This document shows positions 45,240 through 56,800 of a stretch of DNA of 64,000 bases, piece by piece. A program made the position numbers and the translations under genes. This DNA comes from Angiostrongylus vasorum (taxonomy: Eukaryota; Nematoda; Chromadorea; Rhabditida; Metastrongylidae). How positions within the stretch are numbered: position 1 is the first letter of the stretch; each line of letters begins with the position of its first letter. The DNA lies in assembly GCA_018806985.1 (NCBI GenBank), contig JADANN010000351.1, positions 496,001-560,000 of the forward strand. The letters are read 5' to 3'. Below the pieces are notes generated by a model. That model saw only the letters and a program-made list of their open reading frames with translations, was not told the DNA's origin and ran no database searches.

Positions 45240-48065
45240 TCAGTATTCCTGACGTGCTTTGAGTATCAATCCACGTCTCTGCAGCATATGACAGCGCTGA
45301 AAGGGCTTTTGTATAGAAAATGAGATTTGGGACGCGTTAATTTTTCGGTGGCTTCTTTGAGTGGCCCTAGTGCGGCCCACGCTGCTCTGAAGCCTTCTTC
45401 TCAATAATTCCTCCTTCATGTTCTTCTCAACGTTTATTGGACGTTCGAGTTTCATGTGCGAGATGGTTTCTGTAATCAGAGAACCATCCAGTTCAATTTC
45501 TTCGTCTTCACACCATGATTTTTTCATTAACTGGGTCTTGTTCCGATTGATGCAAAGTCCGATGTGTTTTCCCCGCTTCTTTGAGCTCATTGATCATCGT
45601 CTCTGCTGCGTCGGGACTTCTTGAAAAATATGACGATATTTTCAGCAAAGTGGTGGTTTAATGGGAGTTTTGCATCAATATATATCCCTTCTCGTCCAAA
45701 TCAATTGACTTTATTATCTACTGCAGTGCAGCAGCAAACAACACTGCTGATCTTATCGAATCCCTTTTTCATGATCATGGTGAGTAGTCGATGAAAAACC
45801 TTTATATGTGTGCTGCAGTTCCGATGACAGTCCACTAATGTTTGCATATAGGACTAGTCTACTCCTTGGTCGACTAGTGCGGATAGAATTGCATTGGTTT
45901 CGACGCTGTCAAACGCTTTTTCGTAGTCGATAAAGGTTAGGACAAGGAGCAGATGGTACTCTTGATAGAGTTCTCTGACCCCGGACACGGTTTGTATGTG
46001 GTCCTTACAACAGAATATCTGTCGGAATCCTGCTTGGTCAACTGATTGTGCCTCATCCAGTGTCCTTGAAATACGACAGGGTAATCTATGTGAGGAGCTT
46101 ATGGATTCACTCAAAAAGTATATTGAACGGTATTTACGAAAATCTCCTCGGTCATACTTCCTGGGAAAGGTGATCCTGCGCGACGTTCTCCATCATCTAG
46201 GGTTTTTCTCTTTCTGAAGGTAAGATATAATGTTGATGCGAGGAGTACCTGTAATTTGTGGCTATCATCTCCATTGAAATCAGCTGTGATATTATTGGGT
46301 CCTCGAGGTGTGTCCCGTTCATAGTTTCTATGGTTGTTGCGGCGTTGAGCTCCCAACTTTATATGAATACTAAGTCGTTGTGAATATTTGTGCTTCTAGC
46401 TACCACGCGGGACTTTTTCCGTAACTGTCGTGAACAACCTCGAGTTTGGGTTGTAACAGTTCATAGCAATAACAACGGTACAATAATAATATCTGATATG
46501 TGACGATATGTAGTTAGGTGGGTATATACGAGCGAGATTGAAATGAGAACAGGTGATACAATTGAAGGAGCGGACACTGGAGTTGGAGCACTGAGGAACT
46601 GAGGGAAGGATGAACACTGGACGGACGCTACGAACCCCTGAAGACGAATCCCATGGGCTGCCTGTATCACTTTTGGTTTGGGTGGGGCTTTGCCAGAGGG
46701 AACTAAAGACAGCACCTAGAGAGAGGTTCTAAAGGTTTTTTTTCTACTTGCACAATCTGATAGAGCTACATGTGAAAGGGAGCAGCTGCTCGTTCGGAAG
46801 CTTCTTTAGGACGGCAGATGCTCGAAAGTACATTCAGCTGAGTGCTGTTGATTTTGAGGCCGAGCTGTCGGACAAAGAAGAGCAGTTTATCGAAAGAAGT
46901 TATAGATTCCCTTTCCAGCCACCTGGGAGGCAACTGCATGAGATAGTGGCTAAGAGGCAATTAAGAGAAGATGCGAAGATAGATTTAAGATAGTTACAGG
47001 TGCACAATAAACACACACCAATATTGAAAATAGGAATAAGGTCACCGGAAACAGTATTCGAAATGTTTTACATAGAGAACGTTCCTATGTTGGTGAAGAA
47101 TGTTCTCTATAATGGTAACTCGGACTTCAGAGGGATCCTGATCGGTTTTTCATCAGTGACAATTTCGCGGTCCGAGACGGATACTGTGGAGCGGGAAGGG
47201 ATTGGTCAAGATCTTTTCCGTTATCAGTTCCATATCATTGTGGAATGCAGTGAAAGTCCAATCGTCCTTCATCAAGGCAAACAGCGGAACATTGTAGTCA
47301 AAAAAGATCCTGACGGCACTTCTTCAGACTAGGTCGTTTATGAGCTGCTTCCAACAAGTTTTTCTGATTATGCCGAAGTAAATCCTCCTCCAAAGATCTT
47401 CTACAGTTGGCATTTATTATCAGTCGTGATAGGCGTGTTGCAATAGGGATCAAGCTTTGGTTTCCTTCTCTTTTAGAGCAATTCCTTAGTGGTAATGGAG
47501 ATGAGGTCCGAACTTCTCTTTTGAGGAACTGGAGCGAGTTCGACACAAGTTTTGTCTTACCACGAGCAGAATGTTTTTTCTCGGTCAGGTCTTCGTTTAC
47601 GTGCCGGTTACATGAGGAGAGGATTCTACTGAAGACATCCTCGTCATAAAAGACTTGTTTCGATTTTTTTGAACGATGACAGCTGTTTTCCAGTTTATGG
47701 CTGAATCGAATATTCGCACGGACAAGACGGTGACTACATGCAGTACGGAATCCAGGTAGCACTTAAATATCAAGGTGGCACCATTTTCTGTTCGTGAGAA
47801 TATGTTCGATCTTCGCATGAGTTGTGTCGTCAGGAGACTCCTGTGTCCACAGGAGATCCTCTCTCTTCTCGAAAAATAAATTACCATGAAAGAGACGTGC
47901 TGCAGACAGCAGTCTACAAGACGATTTGCATTCTCGTTTTGCTTGCCGTTTTCGAATCTTCCTATAGTCTATCCATTTTCGTCCTCCCTCCTAATCTAGC
48001 ATTGAAGTTTCCAACAACGAATATACAGAAGGCTTTTCTGGTGCAGATTACTTCTCCCTAAGTTT
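45240..48065 (-). mobile_element. Older RTE-like copy, different subfamily
   Basis: Read leftwards: a trace of an endonuclease (GNFNARLG-like near 47990 and the segment before HRLVRANIRFSHKLE at about 47730), a linker, RT pieces (GPNNITADFNGDD near 46270; DQAGFRQIFCCKDHIQTVSG and FIDYEKAFDSVE at 45854-46114), and a C-terminal piece with GLCINRNKTQLM and GRTRATQRSHRKI (45240-45590). It is a sequence class distinct from the 41800 copy, with many stops. It seems to be interrupted at about 46380-47030 by unrelated DNA. Confidence 0.72.
46748..46993 (+). other. Unrecognised 81-codon open frame inside the old RTE copy
   Basis: The frame, opened by a TTG codon rather than ATG, reads ARKYIQLSAVDFEAELSDKE and EEQFIERSYRFPFQPPGRQL, ending AKRQLREDAKIDLR. 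It is rich in charged residues and not low-complexity, unlike its surroundings. It lies in the segment that interrupts the RTE copy. No family is recognised. It may be an exon fragment carried by a mobile element, or chance. Confidence 0.25.
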
Positions 48066-48164
48066 ACCACAAGTTAAAATTTGTGTATTCGAAGCCGAAT
48101 GTCCAGTAATCTGTATTAGTTCCTGTAGAGCCTAATAGTTAATTCGAACAAAAAAGGAACGAAG

Positions 48165-48435
48165 ACTTCCACTTTGACCAATTCTGTGAGGGATGCACCA
48201 TGCATTTGACTTCATAAAGCATCGTTAGAGATGATAATGTGCATGTCTATCCTATACAATGACTTTCTGCAGCTTATCGATACGTATAATCAGTGCTGCT
48301 ATCATCGCAGAAAGTGCTAGTACCAATATGCCAACCCCGGAGCGATGGAATCCTTGGTTAATCTTGTGGCGTAGGATCGAACCAACGACGGCGTTTGTTC
48401 CAGGGCACCCTAAGCACTGCAGTACATGCGCCTCT
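48165..48435 (-). repeat. Family S1 SINE
   Basis: The plus strand reads GGGATGCACCATGCATTTGA, TAAAGCATCGTTAGAGATGA, GTGCTGCTATCATCGCAGA and GGCACCCTAAGCACTGCAG. This is an S1 body and head in minus sense, diverged. Confidence 0.7.
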
Positions 48436-48699
48436 TTTCTCCTTTTTGTGAATTCAAATACATCTGAAGAATCTATAAGACATTCAACTTTTTTGAGGCT
48501 CTGCCTTATACAGGAGGCGCTATCATGGAAGGTATAATTTTAACACCGAAGGATTATCAACACGTTAAGGATCCAAACCCGATCAGCCATCACAGTACTA
48601 CGCGATACGTATCCTCATTAGCAGATACGCGGTTGATTATAAGCTAAAAGCATTCTTGTACTTAAGACAAGACCTAAGGTATAAATGGAAGTGTTTAAT

Positions 48700-48960
48700 A
48701 AGCCCATCAGACTGTGGGACATCTTTCTGCTTCCTTGGACTCGCACTGCAAATTATACGCTGTAGGTGAGTTCGGCCAGATTCCAGCAACCTGGTAGCTG
48801 TGAAATACGTGGGAGTGGTTTCAAGTCATCTCCAATATATAAATTCGCTTTGAGAGAGTACGTCAAGCTACTCTCGAACCATTCCAAATCGAGTACAGAC
48901 CTACAGACTACCTGTGAGTATACCTAGCCAAAAATGGTAAAAAAAACAATGGGCGAAATA
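48700..48960 (+). mobile_element. RTE 5' leader fragment
   Basis: GAGTTCGGCCAGATTCCAGC and CTGTGAGTATACCTAGCC line up with 42018-42160 of the RTE leader (GTCAATTCGGCCAAG and CCCGTGAGTATACCCAGCC). Diverged. Confidence 0.65.
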
Positions 48961-49164
48961 TGATCTCTGTAGAACGTCTATCCAGAACGTAGGAAATATC
49001 CTCGTCATCATGATCTTTACCTTGAACAACTAACCATTTGAATCAATTATCTATAGTCAAAAAATATATGGAGAATGACAAGGATTGGCAATAAATTTTT
49101 TATGGATGTTCTTCTAAGCCTAAGCAGAAGAACAGCATTTATGATGATTATAAACAGTATTTAT

Positions 49165-49545
49165 AATAATACCTTCGGAGGGTTTACCGCCTCGTGGTGG
49201 CTGGGAGATGTTCCTGGGTGTCGAACAGCGATGTAGGGGGATTCGACCTCTCGGTAGGGTCTCCAAGCCGAGAAGGAGTCCGGCGTTTCCATCCGGAAGC
49301 CTAGAAAAGAGTGAACCAATACCAGGATCCACCACCGTCCTGGTATCAAAGTCGCATGGCGGCAAATCTCCCTCTGATCCACAAGGGCTGCGACTGCCCG
49401 TGGTGGTGAAAACCTGGGGCAGACTTTGGCCAGGCTGACCCTCAGGATTCCAAGAAATCACAATGGCTTAACTAGTAAGTCTCCGAAAAGAGGTGATTAT
49501 GCTGGGGCTTGCACAACCAGTGAGGACGGGCTGTTCAAGTATCAA
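49165..49545 (+). repeat. Family S3 repeat
   Basis: TTTACCGCCTCGTGGTGGCT, GGGGGATTCGACCTCTCGG (box B-like), GGAGTCCGGCGTTTCCATC and CACCGTCCTGGTATCAAAG. One of the best-preserved S3 copies. Confidence 0.78.
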
Positions 49546-49554
49546 GTAGCAAGT

Positions 49555-49800
49555 ATTTATATCCATACAATAACACACATGCAACAATCTTAGCTGACGT
49601 TTCGGCAGTATCGGCTTCTTTAAGGCCTGGAAGGGTATAGTGATATGCAGTCTACTATGTCAAGCTCTTCAATAACACATACAGAAATATGAGAATCTAA
49701 ATGGCAACCACGTGGTCAACAGCTTCTCGAAAAAACCCTGCCGTTTCTACGTGCCTTCCACTGAGGGAGAGCCGCTGATCAGAGTCGTATGTGGTTGACG
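49555..49800 (-). mobile_element. Penelope-like element, 3' end stub
   Basis: Matches 6870-7110 of the PLE: CATACAATAACACA, TAGCTGACGTTTCGGCAGTA, GGCCTGGAAGGGTATA, GTGGTCAACAGCTTCTCGAA and GTCGTATGTGGTTGACGA. It contains a hammerhead-like motif at 49592-49627 and stops before the coding region. Confidence 0.8.
49592..49627 (-). ncRNA. Hammerhead-like motif, degenerate core
   Basis: GAAAC, GTC and AGCT are intact on the minus strand, but CTGANGA has become TTAAAGA. Probably inactive. Confidence 0.4.
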
Positions 49801-50589
49801 AATAATAATAGCTGTAACGGTAACTTGCGGTGGAATGGTTACGTTGAAGAGGTCTTATATGCAAAACCAAACCCGCTAAGTTTTGTAATCCAACAATGTC
49901 TCTTTGAAATATTAATTATTATGAACAATATCAATGATGGATATATCATTCCCATCGGATCATTTCATTTATTTTGGTTCAGTGAAATGAGATTTGTATA
50001 TCTATTGTCTATAGACCTAACAAATTGGTTCTGGGTGATTAAAGAAACAATAGCTGATCCTGAAATCTAGACATCTTCTACGGTGAAGATCTAGAGGCGC
50101 AACCTTCGTACCTTCCACGAAGTTTTCATCGGTGGATTCAGCTTCTAAACTGGTGGTCATCAGAAAAACAACTGAAGCAATTAATGTCAGACATACGAAT
50201 AAAAGAATATTAAGAGTAAGGAGCTCCTTGAGTTCATCATGATGATCGAAAGCATTCATGGTAGGTAATTCAAAATTTCAGAAACCTCTTCCTCTGCCGA
50301 CGTAGAGCTTAGGAGTTTTCTGATAAGCAGAACCATATTTACCGTCACTAAATAACCTCATTTAATTAACGTCCATATCGCCTCAAAGTACTACATAGGC
50401 AAGGATCATCGCTACCTCAGGTCCAGCATTTTGCTTTCCCTACATTGAACTGCTTCAAGGCCACTCACTTCATTCAGACATGTCAGAGATGTCAAAAGTA
50501 ATGCCATACCATGTGATACGAAAGGCCTTGTTCTTGTTTAAACAATTTTGAGGTTAGAATGTTTTAACTTCTATTTTCTGCCTATTCTT

Positions 50590-50725
50590 TCGTCACGGCA
50601 GGATACGACATGAAATACAACCATGGGAATACTCAGATTCCCCCCTGACTGCTTCGAAACCCAACAGAGACTCCGAGTTTTGCATATTTCTGAGCATTCC
50701 TGCAATTTGAAGTTCCTATTGTCGA
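50590..50725. repeat. Family A repeat, fragment
   Basis: GGATACGACATGAAATACAA and CTCCGAGTTTTGCATATTTC then TGAGCATTCCTGC recall the two ends of family A, with most of the middle lost. Confidence 0.45.
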
Positions 50726-50829
50726 AAGATGGCTATTTACTAATTGAATTGTAAAGAAAATCCGTTGAGATGTCGCTTTTGACTATTATCAATCGAGTGG
50801 AATCTTAGTTTCACTTGTTATTTGCTCCG

Positions 50830-51125
50830 ATACTGCTTTGTATGTGCTGCAGCTAGGTGGTCGATGCTGGGCGTATCTCGGATCAAGCAACTATGAGGGA
50901 TCTGAAGTCCCAGAGTGAACTGACGATCAGAGAAGCTGCCGCATAGGGTGATGACGTCCAAAATCGGGCATGGCGAAGAAGAGTGTATCCTAACGACGAA
51001 TGGTAAGCAAAGTCCGTTAGCTATGTTCCACTGGCATGGATGACCATCGACTCGATGGTCCCGTATCTTCACAAAAGTGCTGGACGAAGAATGTGATGCA
51101 CTGACGTTGCTACACCACATGAATG
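50830..51125 (+). mobile_element. RTE-like 3' fragment, old
   Basis: CTGGGCGTATCTCGGATCAA and GAGGGATCTGAAGTCCCAGA align with the 44820-44880 part of the RTE 3' region. It continues with the region around GGCATGG and CAAAGTCCGTTAG. Confidence 0.6.
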
Positions 51126-51299
51126 ATAATGAAAGCTAGAAAGGATTCAGAAAAGTGGCTGAGAGAAATGCAGGTGAAAACGGCATCCGCTTCTAAAGTT
51201 TAGCTAAGCATTTTAAGACTAATGATTTCTTAAGATGTTGAGTACCATGACACACTCTGAGAAGCTTATATATCTTTTTTCTCGAGGATTCGGATAATC

Positions 51300-51335
51300 G
51301 GCTCTGAGGAAGACGAAGACTTCGAAACGCCAGCT
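51300..51335 (+). ncRNA. Hammerhead-like motif, intact core
   Basis: GGCT CTGAGGA A GACG-AAGA-CTTC GAAAC GCC AGCT. Both core boxes are intact, stem I forms with one G-U pair, and three of four stem II pairs form. The cleavage triplet is GCC instead of GTC, which is expected to reduce activity. GAATAAACC follows, as in other copies. Confidence 0.55.
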
Positions 51336-51477
51336 GAATAAACCTTTTTATCAGCCTTTTGTTAGCAGCTTAATAATCCAGAGGGTGCTCTGGACTTAGT
51401 TTCAGCTATCGATAAAGGTCGCAAAAAAAGTTGATCTGCTATTTATGCTGCATCTAAAGATACCTACTTGATACTTG

Positions 51478-51862
51478 AACGGCTCGTCCTCACTGATTGT
51501 CCAGGCTCCAGCATAAGCTCCACTTTTCGGAGATTTGCTGGTTAGCCATTGTGGTTTCCTGGAATCCGGAAGTCAGCCTGGTCAAAGTCTGCGCCAGGTC
51601 TTCACCACCACAGACAGTCCCAGCCCTTGTGGACATAGGGAGATTTGCCGCCATGCGACTTTGATGCCAGGACGGTGGCGGATCCTGGTATTGGTTTACT
51701 CTTAGCTAGGCTTCTTGATGGGAACGCCGAACTCCTCAGCCAGGGGAAGCCCTGCCAGGGGGCGAATCCCCTAGTTGTAAATCGCAAAATCGCAGCCCGA
51801 CACCCAGGAACACCTTCCAGCCACGATGAGGCGGCAAACAGTTGGGAGGCATCTGAAGATTA
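51478..51862 (-). repeat. Family S3 repeat
   Basis: GGCTCGTCCTCACTGATTG, GGACGGTGGCGGATCCTGG, GACACCCAGGAACACCTTCC. Same orientation as 9358. Confidence 0.78.
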
Positions 51863-51894
51863 ATACTTTAAAATGTTAACTTCTTACTTGCTGC

Positions 51895-52045
51895 CTATTA
51901 TTATTTTTTCAATGTAGGGTATGATGTGAAACAGAACCACTATGAAGCTAAGATATTTGCAAAGGTTCGATTCCAGGCAAGATCGAACTCACGATTAGCG
52001 TTCCGGATGGCTCACATGTTACCCACTGCACCCACATGCATAGGA
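51895..52045 (+). repeat. Family A repeat, left end
   Basis: GTAGGGTATGATGTGAAACA, AAGCTAAGATATTTGCAAAG and the following segment match the left arm of family A. Confidence 0.6.
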
Positions 52046-52049
52046 TGTG

Positions 52050-53085
52050 ACATATACTTGTGCGAAATGTTCACTAGTTACCCAGTTTTCGAACTCGAAT
52101 TACATGAGTTCAATTCCTTCCTAGTCCTGAGACAACTAATACAACTTGATAAGAATCCGACCTTAGCACTGCTCCTCCACAAAACTGTTGAAAATTTGGC
52201 TATTCAACGGCCAGTATTATTGTAGCTTGCAGTATCGTAGCATTTTTTTCGCTTTGCGCTATTCTTAACTGGTTCAAGAGAAATATGACAAGCTCTTCAT
52301 GTAGGACAAATTGTATTAACTTCGTAATAAATACGTAACTGTGTTAAACAGTATAAGTCAACTTGTGTCTTTCATTAACAGTTCATTACGTTTTAATTCC
52401 TTGTCAGAGGAAAACAGTTCTGATTTCTGGGAATGATTGTTACTTCATTACTGGTTATAGAGCTCTGATGATTTTTTAACTCTGATTAGGTCAATTTCCA
52501 TGCCACTTATCGATTAGCATTATTGATCGGTGCGAGTGTGTTTAGTTCAAGACGACACGTGTTCGACCTTGAATTTCCTCAGTACTGCGGTTATTGAGAC
52601 TTCGAGTGGTTTCTGAATATCGTTAGAAAACGGCTTCTTCTCTTCCTTTAGTCACTTCATCAGTCATCGTTCTTTCACCTCTTCGTTCTGGGAAATGGAA
52701 TTCCTTCCATTTCCCAATATGAAGAGCTCTCTTTGGTTCTTATTTGCCCTCTGTATTTGTTATTCTTCTTTCCACACGTACCTCTTAAATTAGGAAGTTC
52801 CACAGTTTGCACTATATGGTGCGTTATCGTTTATAGTCATATCACGTTGAGATGCTGAATTCTGAATTTTCTGATGTTGGATCTTTGCTGTCTTCTGTAA
52901 CATTCGAATGCGAATCGATAATTGGCTGGTAGAAGAATCCTTAGAGGTTCAAACTCCTAATCCAAGGCTAAGAGACTTTGAGCATCTTGCGTAAGACCTT
53001 TAGCGGGCAGTCTTACCTCGAACGGGCAATATTCTGCCGAGGTGAAGATTAGGAGCGTACAATAAACGTTCTTATACTTGATTCT
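52050..53085. other. No gene recognised
   Basis: AT-rich DNA. A small imperfect palindrome at about 52948-53050 begins ACTCCTAATCC and ends GATTAGGAG. No other structure was seen. Confidence 0.5.
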
Positions 53086-53091
53086 TACTTG

Positions 53092-53480
53092 ATACTTGAA
53101 TGTCCCGTCCTCACTGATTGTGCGGACCACAGCATAGTCTCCACTTTTCTAAAATTTACTGTTTAAGCCACTGTGGTTCCTTGGAATCCCGAGGTCAGCT
53201 TGGTCAAAGTCTGCCTCAAATCTTCACCACCACAGGCAGCCGCAGCCACTGTGGATGAGAGGGAGATTTGCCACCATCCAACTTTTTATACCAAGACGGT
53301 GGTGGATCCTGGTATTGGTTTACTCCTAGCTAAGCTTCCTAATGGAAACGCCGGACTCGTTCTCAGCTTGGGAAACCCTGCCAGGGGATGAATCCCCCGC
53401 TGTACATCGCAGTCCGACCCCAGGAACACCTCGCAGCCACGATGAGGCAGTAAACCGTTTGGAGGAAACGTTGTTATAAA
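53092..53480 (-). repeat. Family S3 repeat
   Basis: GTCCCGTCCTCACTGATTGT, ACGGTGGTGGATCCTGGTAT, and CCCAGGAACACCTCGC. It lies about 420 bases upstream of the TTC17-like start codon. Confidence 0.78.
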
Positions 53481-53887
53481 TAAAAAGTCTGAAGAAATCA
53501 ATGTGGTAAAGGATAAACACTGGAAGGTCGTGGCGTTAGTAAGTCGTGTTGGGATTTGCCAGAAGGTTTGTCCCCCCATTTACTTAAGGATGGAGATGTT
53601 TACCTGAACGGTGTAGTTTCAGGATAGCATCCGATGATGAAGTCAGCATTCCATTATTTGATTGTGGTATGGGCTCCATTTTGCTGGAAATTTGAACGAT
53701 TTCGATGAGTTTAGACAGATAAAATCACACCATAGGCCTTATTTTGATACGTTTTGGTTCCCAAACCGTTGAAATCGTAGTTTTACAGAGAGTTTCTGTT
53801 CTTTTCCTGGAGTGGCTTAGGCCTTTTGCATAAGAACTCGTCACTGAATATCTTCCATCGATACTTGAACGGAGAATTTGTACATTA

Positions 53888-53898
53888 TTTTTCTCCAG
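53888..53898 (+). promoter_or_regulatory. Candidate trans-splice acceptor of the TTC17-like gene
   Basis: TTTTTCTCCAG ends at the start codon, the same arrangement as in gck-3. A 5' leader exon cannot be excluded. Confidence 0.5.
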
Positions 53899-56800
53899 AT
53901 GCAAAGGACAGTGGTAGTATTCAAAGCGATTTTGACAATATTCCTGGTTGTGAATAATGCTTCCTGCGAATACTATTGGAAAATCAGTGATGATGGAAAG
54001 GTGATCGAGGCAGTCGTAAGTATTCTGCTCGTTTTTTTCTTCACGAGCTAGGGGCATTTTGTAGGGCTCAACCGGACTACATTGCAGACATCCTTATATT
54101 TTCACAGTTTGCTTTCAGCCTGAGTCGCCATACGTGCTCGCTTATCCAGGTTCACTAGTGGATTTCCTTCGGCAAGTAGAAAGTGTTAAGAAGTTTGGTA
54201 AAACATATGTCGAACTTGCGAATGCACTTGTGAGTGTTTAACACTTGTAGTTGTAGAAGAAGTACCTACTTTCATCTTTGTGTTACTTGTAATGCTCAGC
54301 CTAGTTCGGCTGATGAAGTAAATGAACAAAGTCCCAGGAAGAATTTTTTTTTGGGTCTTCAGAAATCAATAAGTGAACGAGAGGCACGGGATGATCCAGA
54401 ACTCGAGCAACGGCTTCGCAAAGAAAGCGAGCATTGTACAATGGGTGGTTTAGTCAGTCTTGATCGGGAAAATTTCAAGACCTCATATTCAGCCGAGATT
54501 TGTCCGGATTTCCATAAACATTATGAAAAGTTAGTTTTTCGAGTGATAGTTTGAAATGTACATATTTTTGTTCTATTTCTATACGTTAATCCTCATCGTA
54601 GGAATTCTGAATTGATTTCAGATATATCGAATCTATCAAGGAATATGTGAATAAGGCACCGGAAGACGAGAAGCTGCTGCCACACTGCCGACAATGGCAT
54701 CAGGAGGGACAACTACGTGGACTATCGAAAGGGCGCGTAAAGCATGGTGGTTAGAGGCGTCCTGCAATACATATGGGATCGATCCCGTACCTAGAGCTTT
54801 ATCCTTTATCCTTTTATTATTCTGCGCTTTCTCATTGGTTGACAAGAATGCTTGCTAGATGCTAAAGTTTCACTGTTATCTGGCTGATGTCTGATTACAT
54901 TAGCATATACCCTCTCCGAGGATGTCGTTACAAAGCGCAGTCTTTCCTTTGTAAAGTCCAGTTTCTTTTCCATTCATAGGTGATAATTAAATGATATCAA
55001 AGGTGTACTAAATTTTTTCTGGCACATGGTTAGCTAGTACTCCAGAGTCTACTCTGAGTATTTCTAGAAATTTCTAAGGTTCATCGTTGAATTTAAAATT
55101 CGGGCATTGTGGTAGATTTGGACAAAGTTCAGTCGCTATCAATTCACAGATTCTTATCATCAGTTTGTTTATATTTGAGTGGGAATACAGTGGGGGATTC
55201 CAGACAGCGAACGATCAGAGGTTAGTAGTTCGGATTCCTGATTCGGATTATGCAGAAATACTTGGAGGTTACTTTCCGAATGTGAAGAAGATGGTTTCCG
55301 CAAGATCTCCCAGTTACGGAGCAATTCTTGCAAAGCTGTTGTCACAGCGTTCTCAGGTCCGTATATATTTCCCTTGTATATGCGTATTTTTATCGTCTTT
55401 GCGTTTTATTTAGGTTCTTTTCTTTAATTCTACTATCCTTTTTGTACGGCGTTATCCCATTATTTTTCAAATTAAGAAAAATTTTGGGAATTAGGTAAGG
55501 TAATTAAATTTGTATTAAAATTGAAAATTCGAGTCCAAATTTAGCATATTGGAGCACATCCATATCTCCATCTCGCTGCTGCTGCTTACTGGAGGCAAAT
55601 CGGTGATTTGGGTGAAGCACTTGGTTGTTATAAAACAGCAATGTTTTACGTGTAAATTTTTTTTTCGACTATTTTGCTTTTGAACAAAGTATAACTTCTA
55701 CGTAGACCTATATTTCACACAGCGTCTGCATTGAATTTTTCCTGATCTCTTATTTTGTTTGAAAGGACGACTTTCTATAGTCGTTACTTTCATTATGTGT
55801 ATTGTGAGTCATCTATGTCTCATTACTTCACATGAGAATAGGGTTTCTGTTGACGATTAAATAATTCGTTTCGCCTGTCTCTCGGCTAGTTCTATCGATC
55901 AGTGCCGTCAGCAATCACCCGTCAACGGGATTGATCTAGGGAGCCCACATCGGCATTGAACCCAGTTAAGCTGAGGCTGTAGTTGAATTCACAATGTTTA
56001 CTTTTTGTTTTCTGCCTTCTATAATTTTTATGGCAGGGTATTAAGTTAAATACAGGCACAAGATTGCTGAGATATTTGCAAAACTCCGGACCGCAGGTGT
56101 CTGCGTAGAGGGAACGAACGCGCTATTGTCCTTTCCGGGGAGTAACGCGTTCACCACCACACCATGTGGGTCCTTCGTTTCGCCTGCAGTCCGGAGTTTT
56201 GCAGATATCTCTGCAAAATTGTGGTTGTATTTCGCTTTATTCGGCTAACGTTTCGACGTTTTCCTCTTCATCAGAGCTGATGATCCGAGTCGATGGTCAC
56301 GGCTCTGATGAAGACGAAGAGGTCGAAACGTTATGCGAATAAAAGTGCTTTATCACCTCGTATGAGCTCAACAATTTAAACACATATCGGCCTAGTATCA
56401 AAGAATTATCGCAACTTGAATAATAATTGGTGACTTTTTCGGCAACCCTTCCACGTAATGGTGGCGCATGAACTAGTACTCGGATTGGAGCCATATATGC
56501 CTACAATACGTACTGGTTTCCTGATCCCCATAGCTTCACTGAACTATTTTAACATTGATAATTTTTCAGCAGATGTAGTAAAAGTTTCTTGTGAGTCTCT
56601 TTCCTACATATTTTGAGATATTCTGGCTCACTTCGCTATTCAGTGGTGGTTGTACACTACATCTGTCCTTTCATCATTTTTATTCTATTCTGTTGCCATT
56701 TAAGAGAAGAAGCAGCAGTAAATGGTGATGAGAGTGCACACATCAGCCTTGACGCGATCAGTATTGCTGCAGCCACGTTGTTCACTAAAGCTGACCAACC

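Larger units (their letters stand above)
56232..56350. mobile_element. Fold-back unit with two intact hammerhead cores
   Basis: Arms TTTATTCGGCTAACGTTTCG (left) and CGAAACGTTATGCGAATAAA (right) are near-perfect inverted copies. The left holds a minus-strand motif at 56243-56278 and the right a plus-strand motif at 56301-56336. It sits at the right end of a family A repeat. Confidence 0.7.

Noticed and set aside
52948..53050. Small palindrome with CTCCTAATC and GATTAGGAG considered as a hairpin RNA
   Set aside because: The arms pair over too few bases and the middle is unstructured. No homologous copy was seen in the window.
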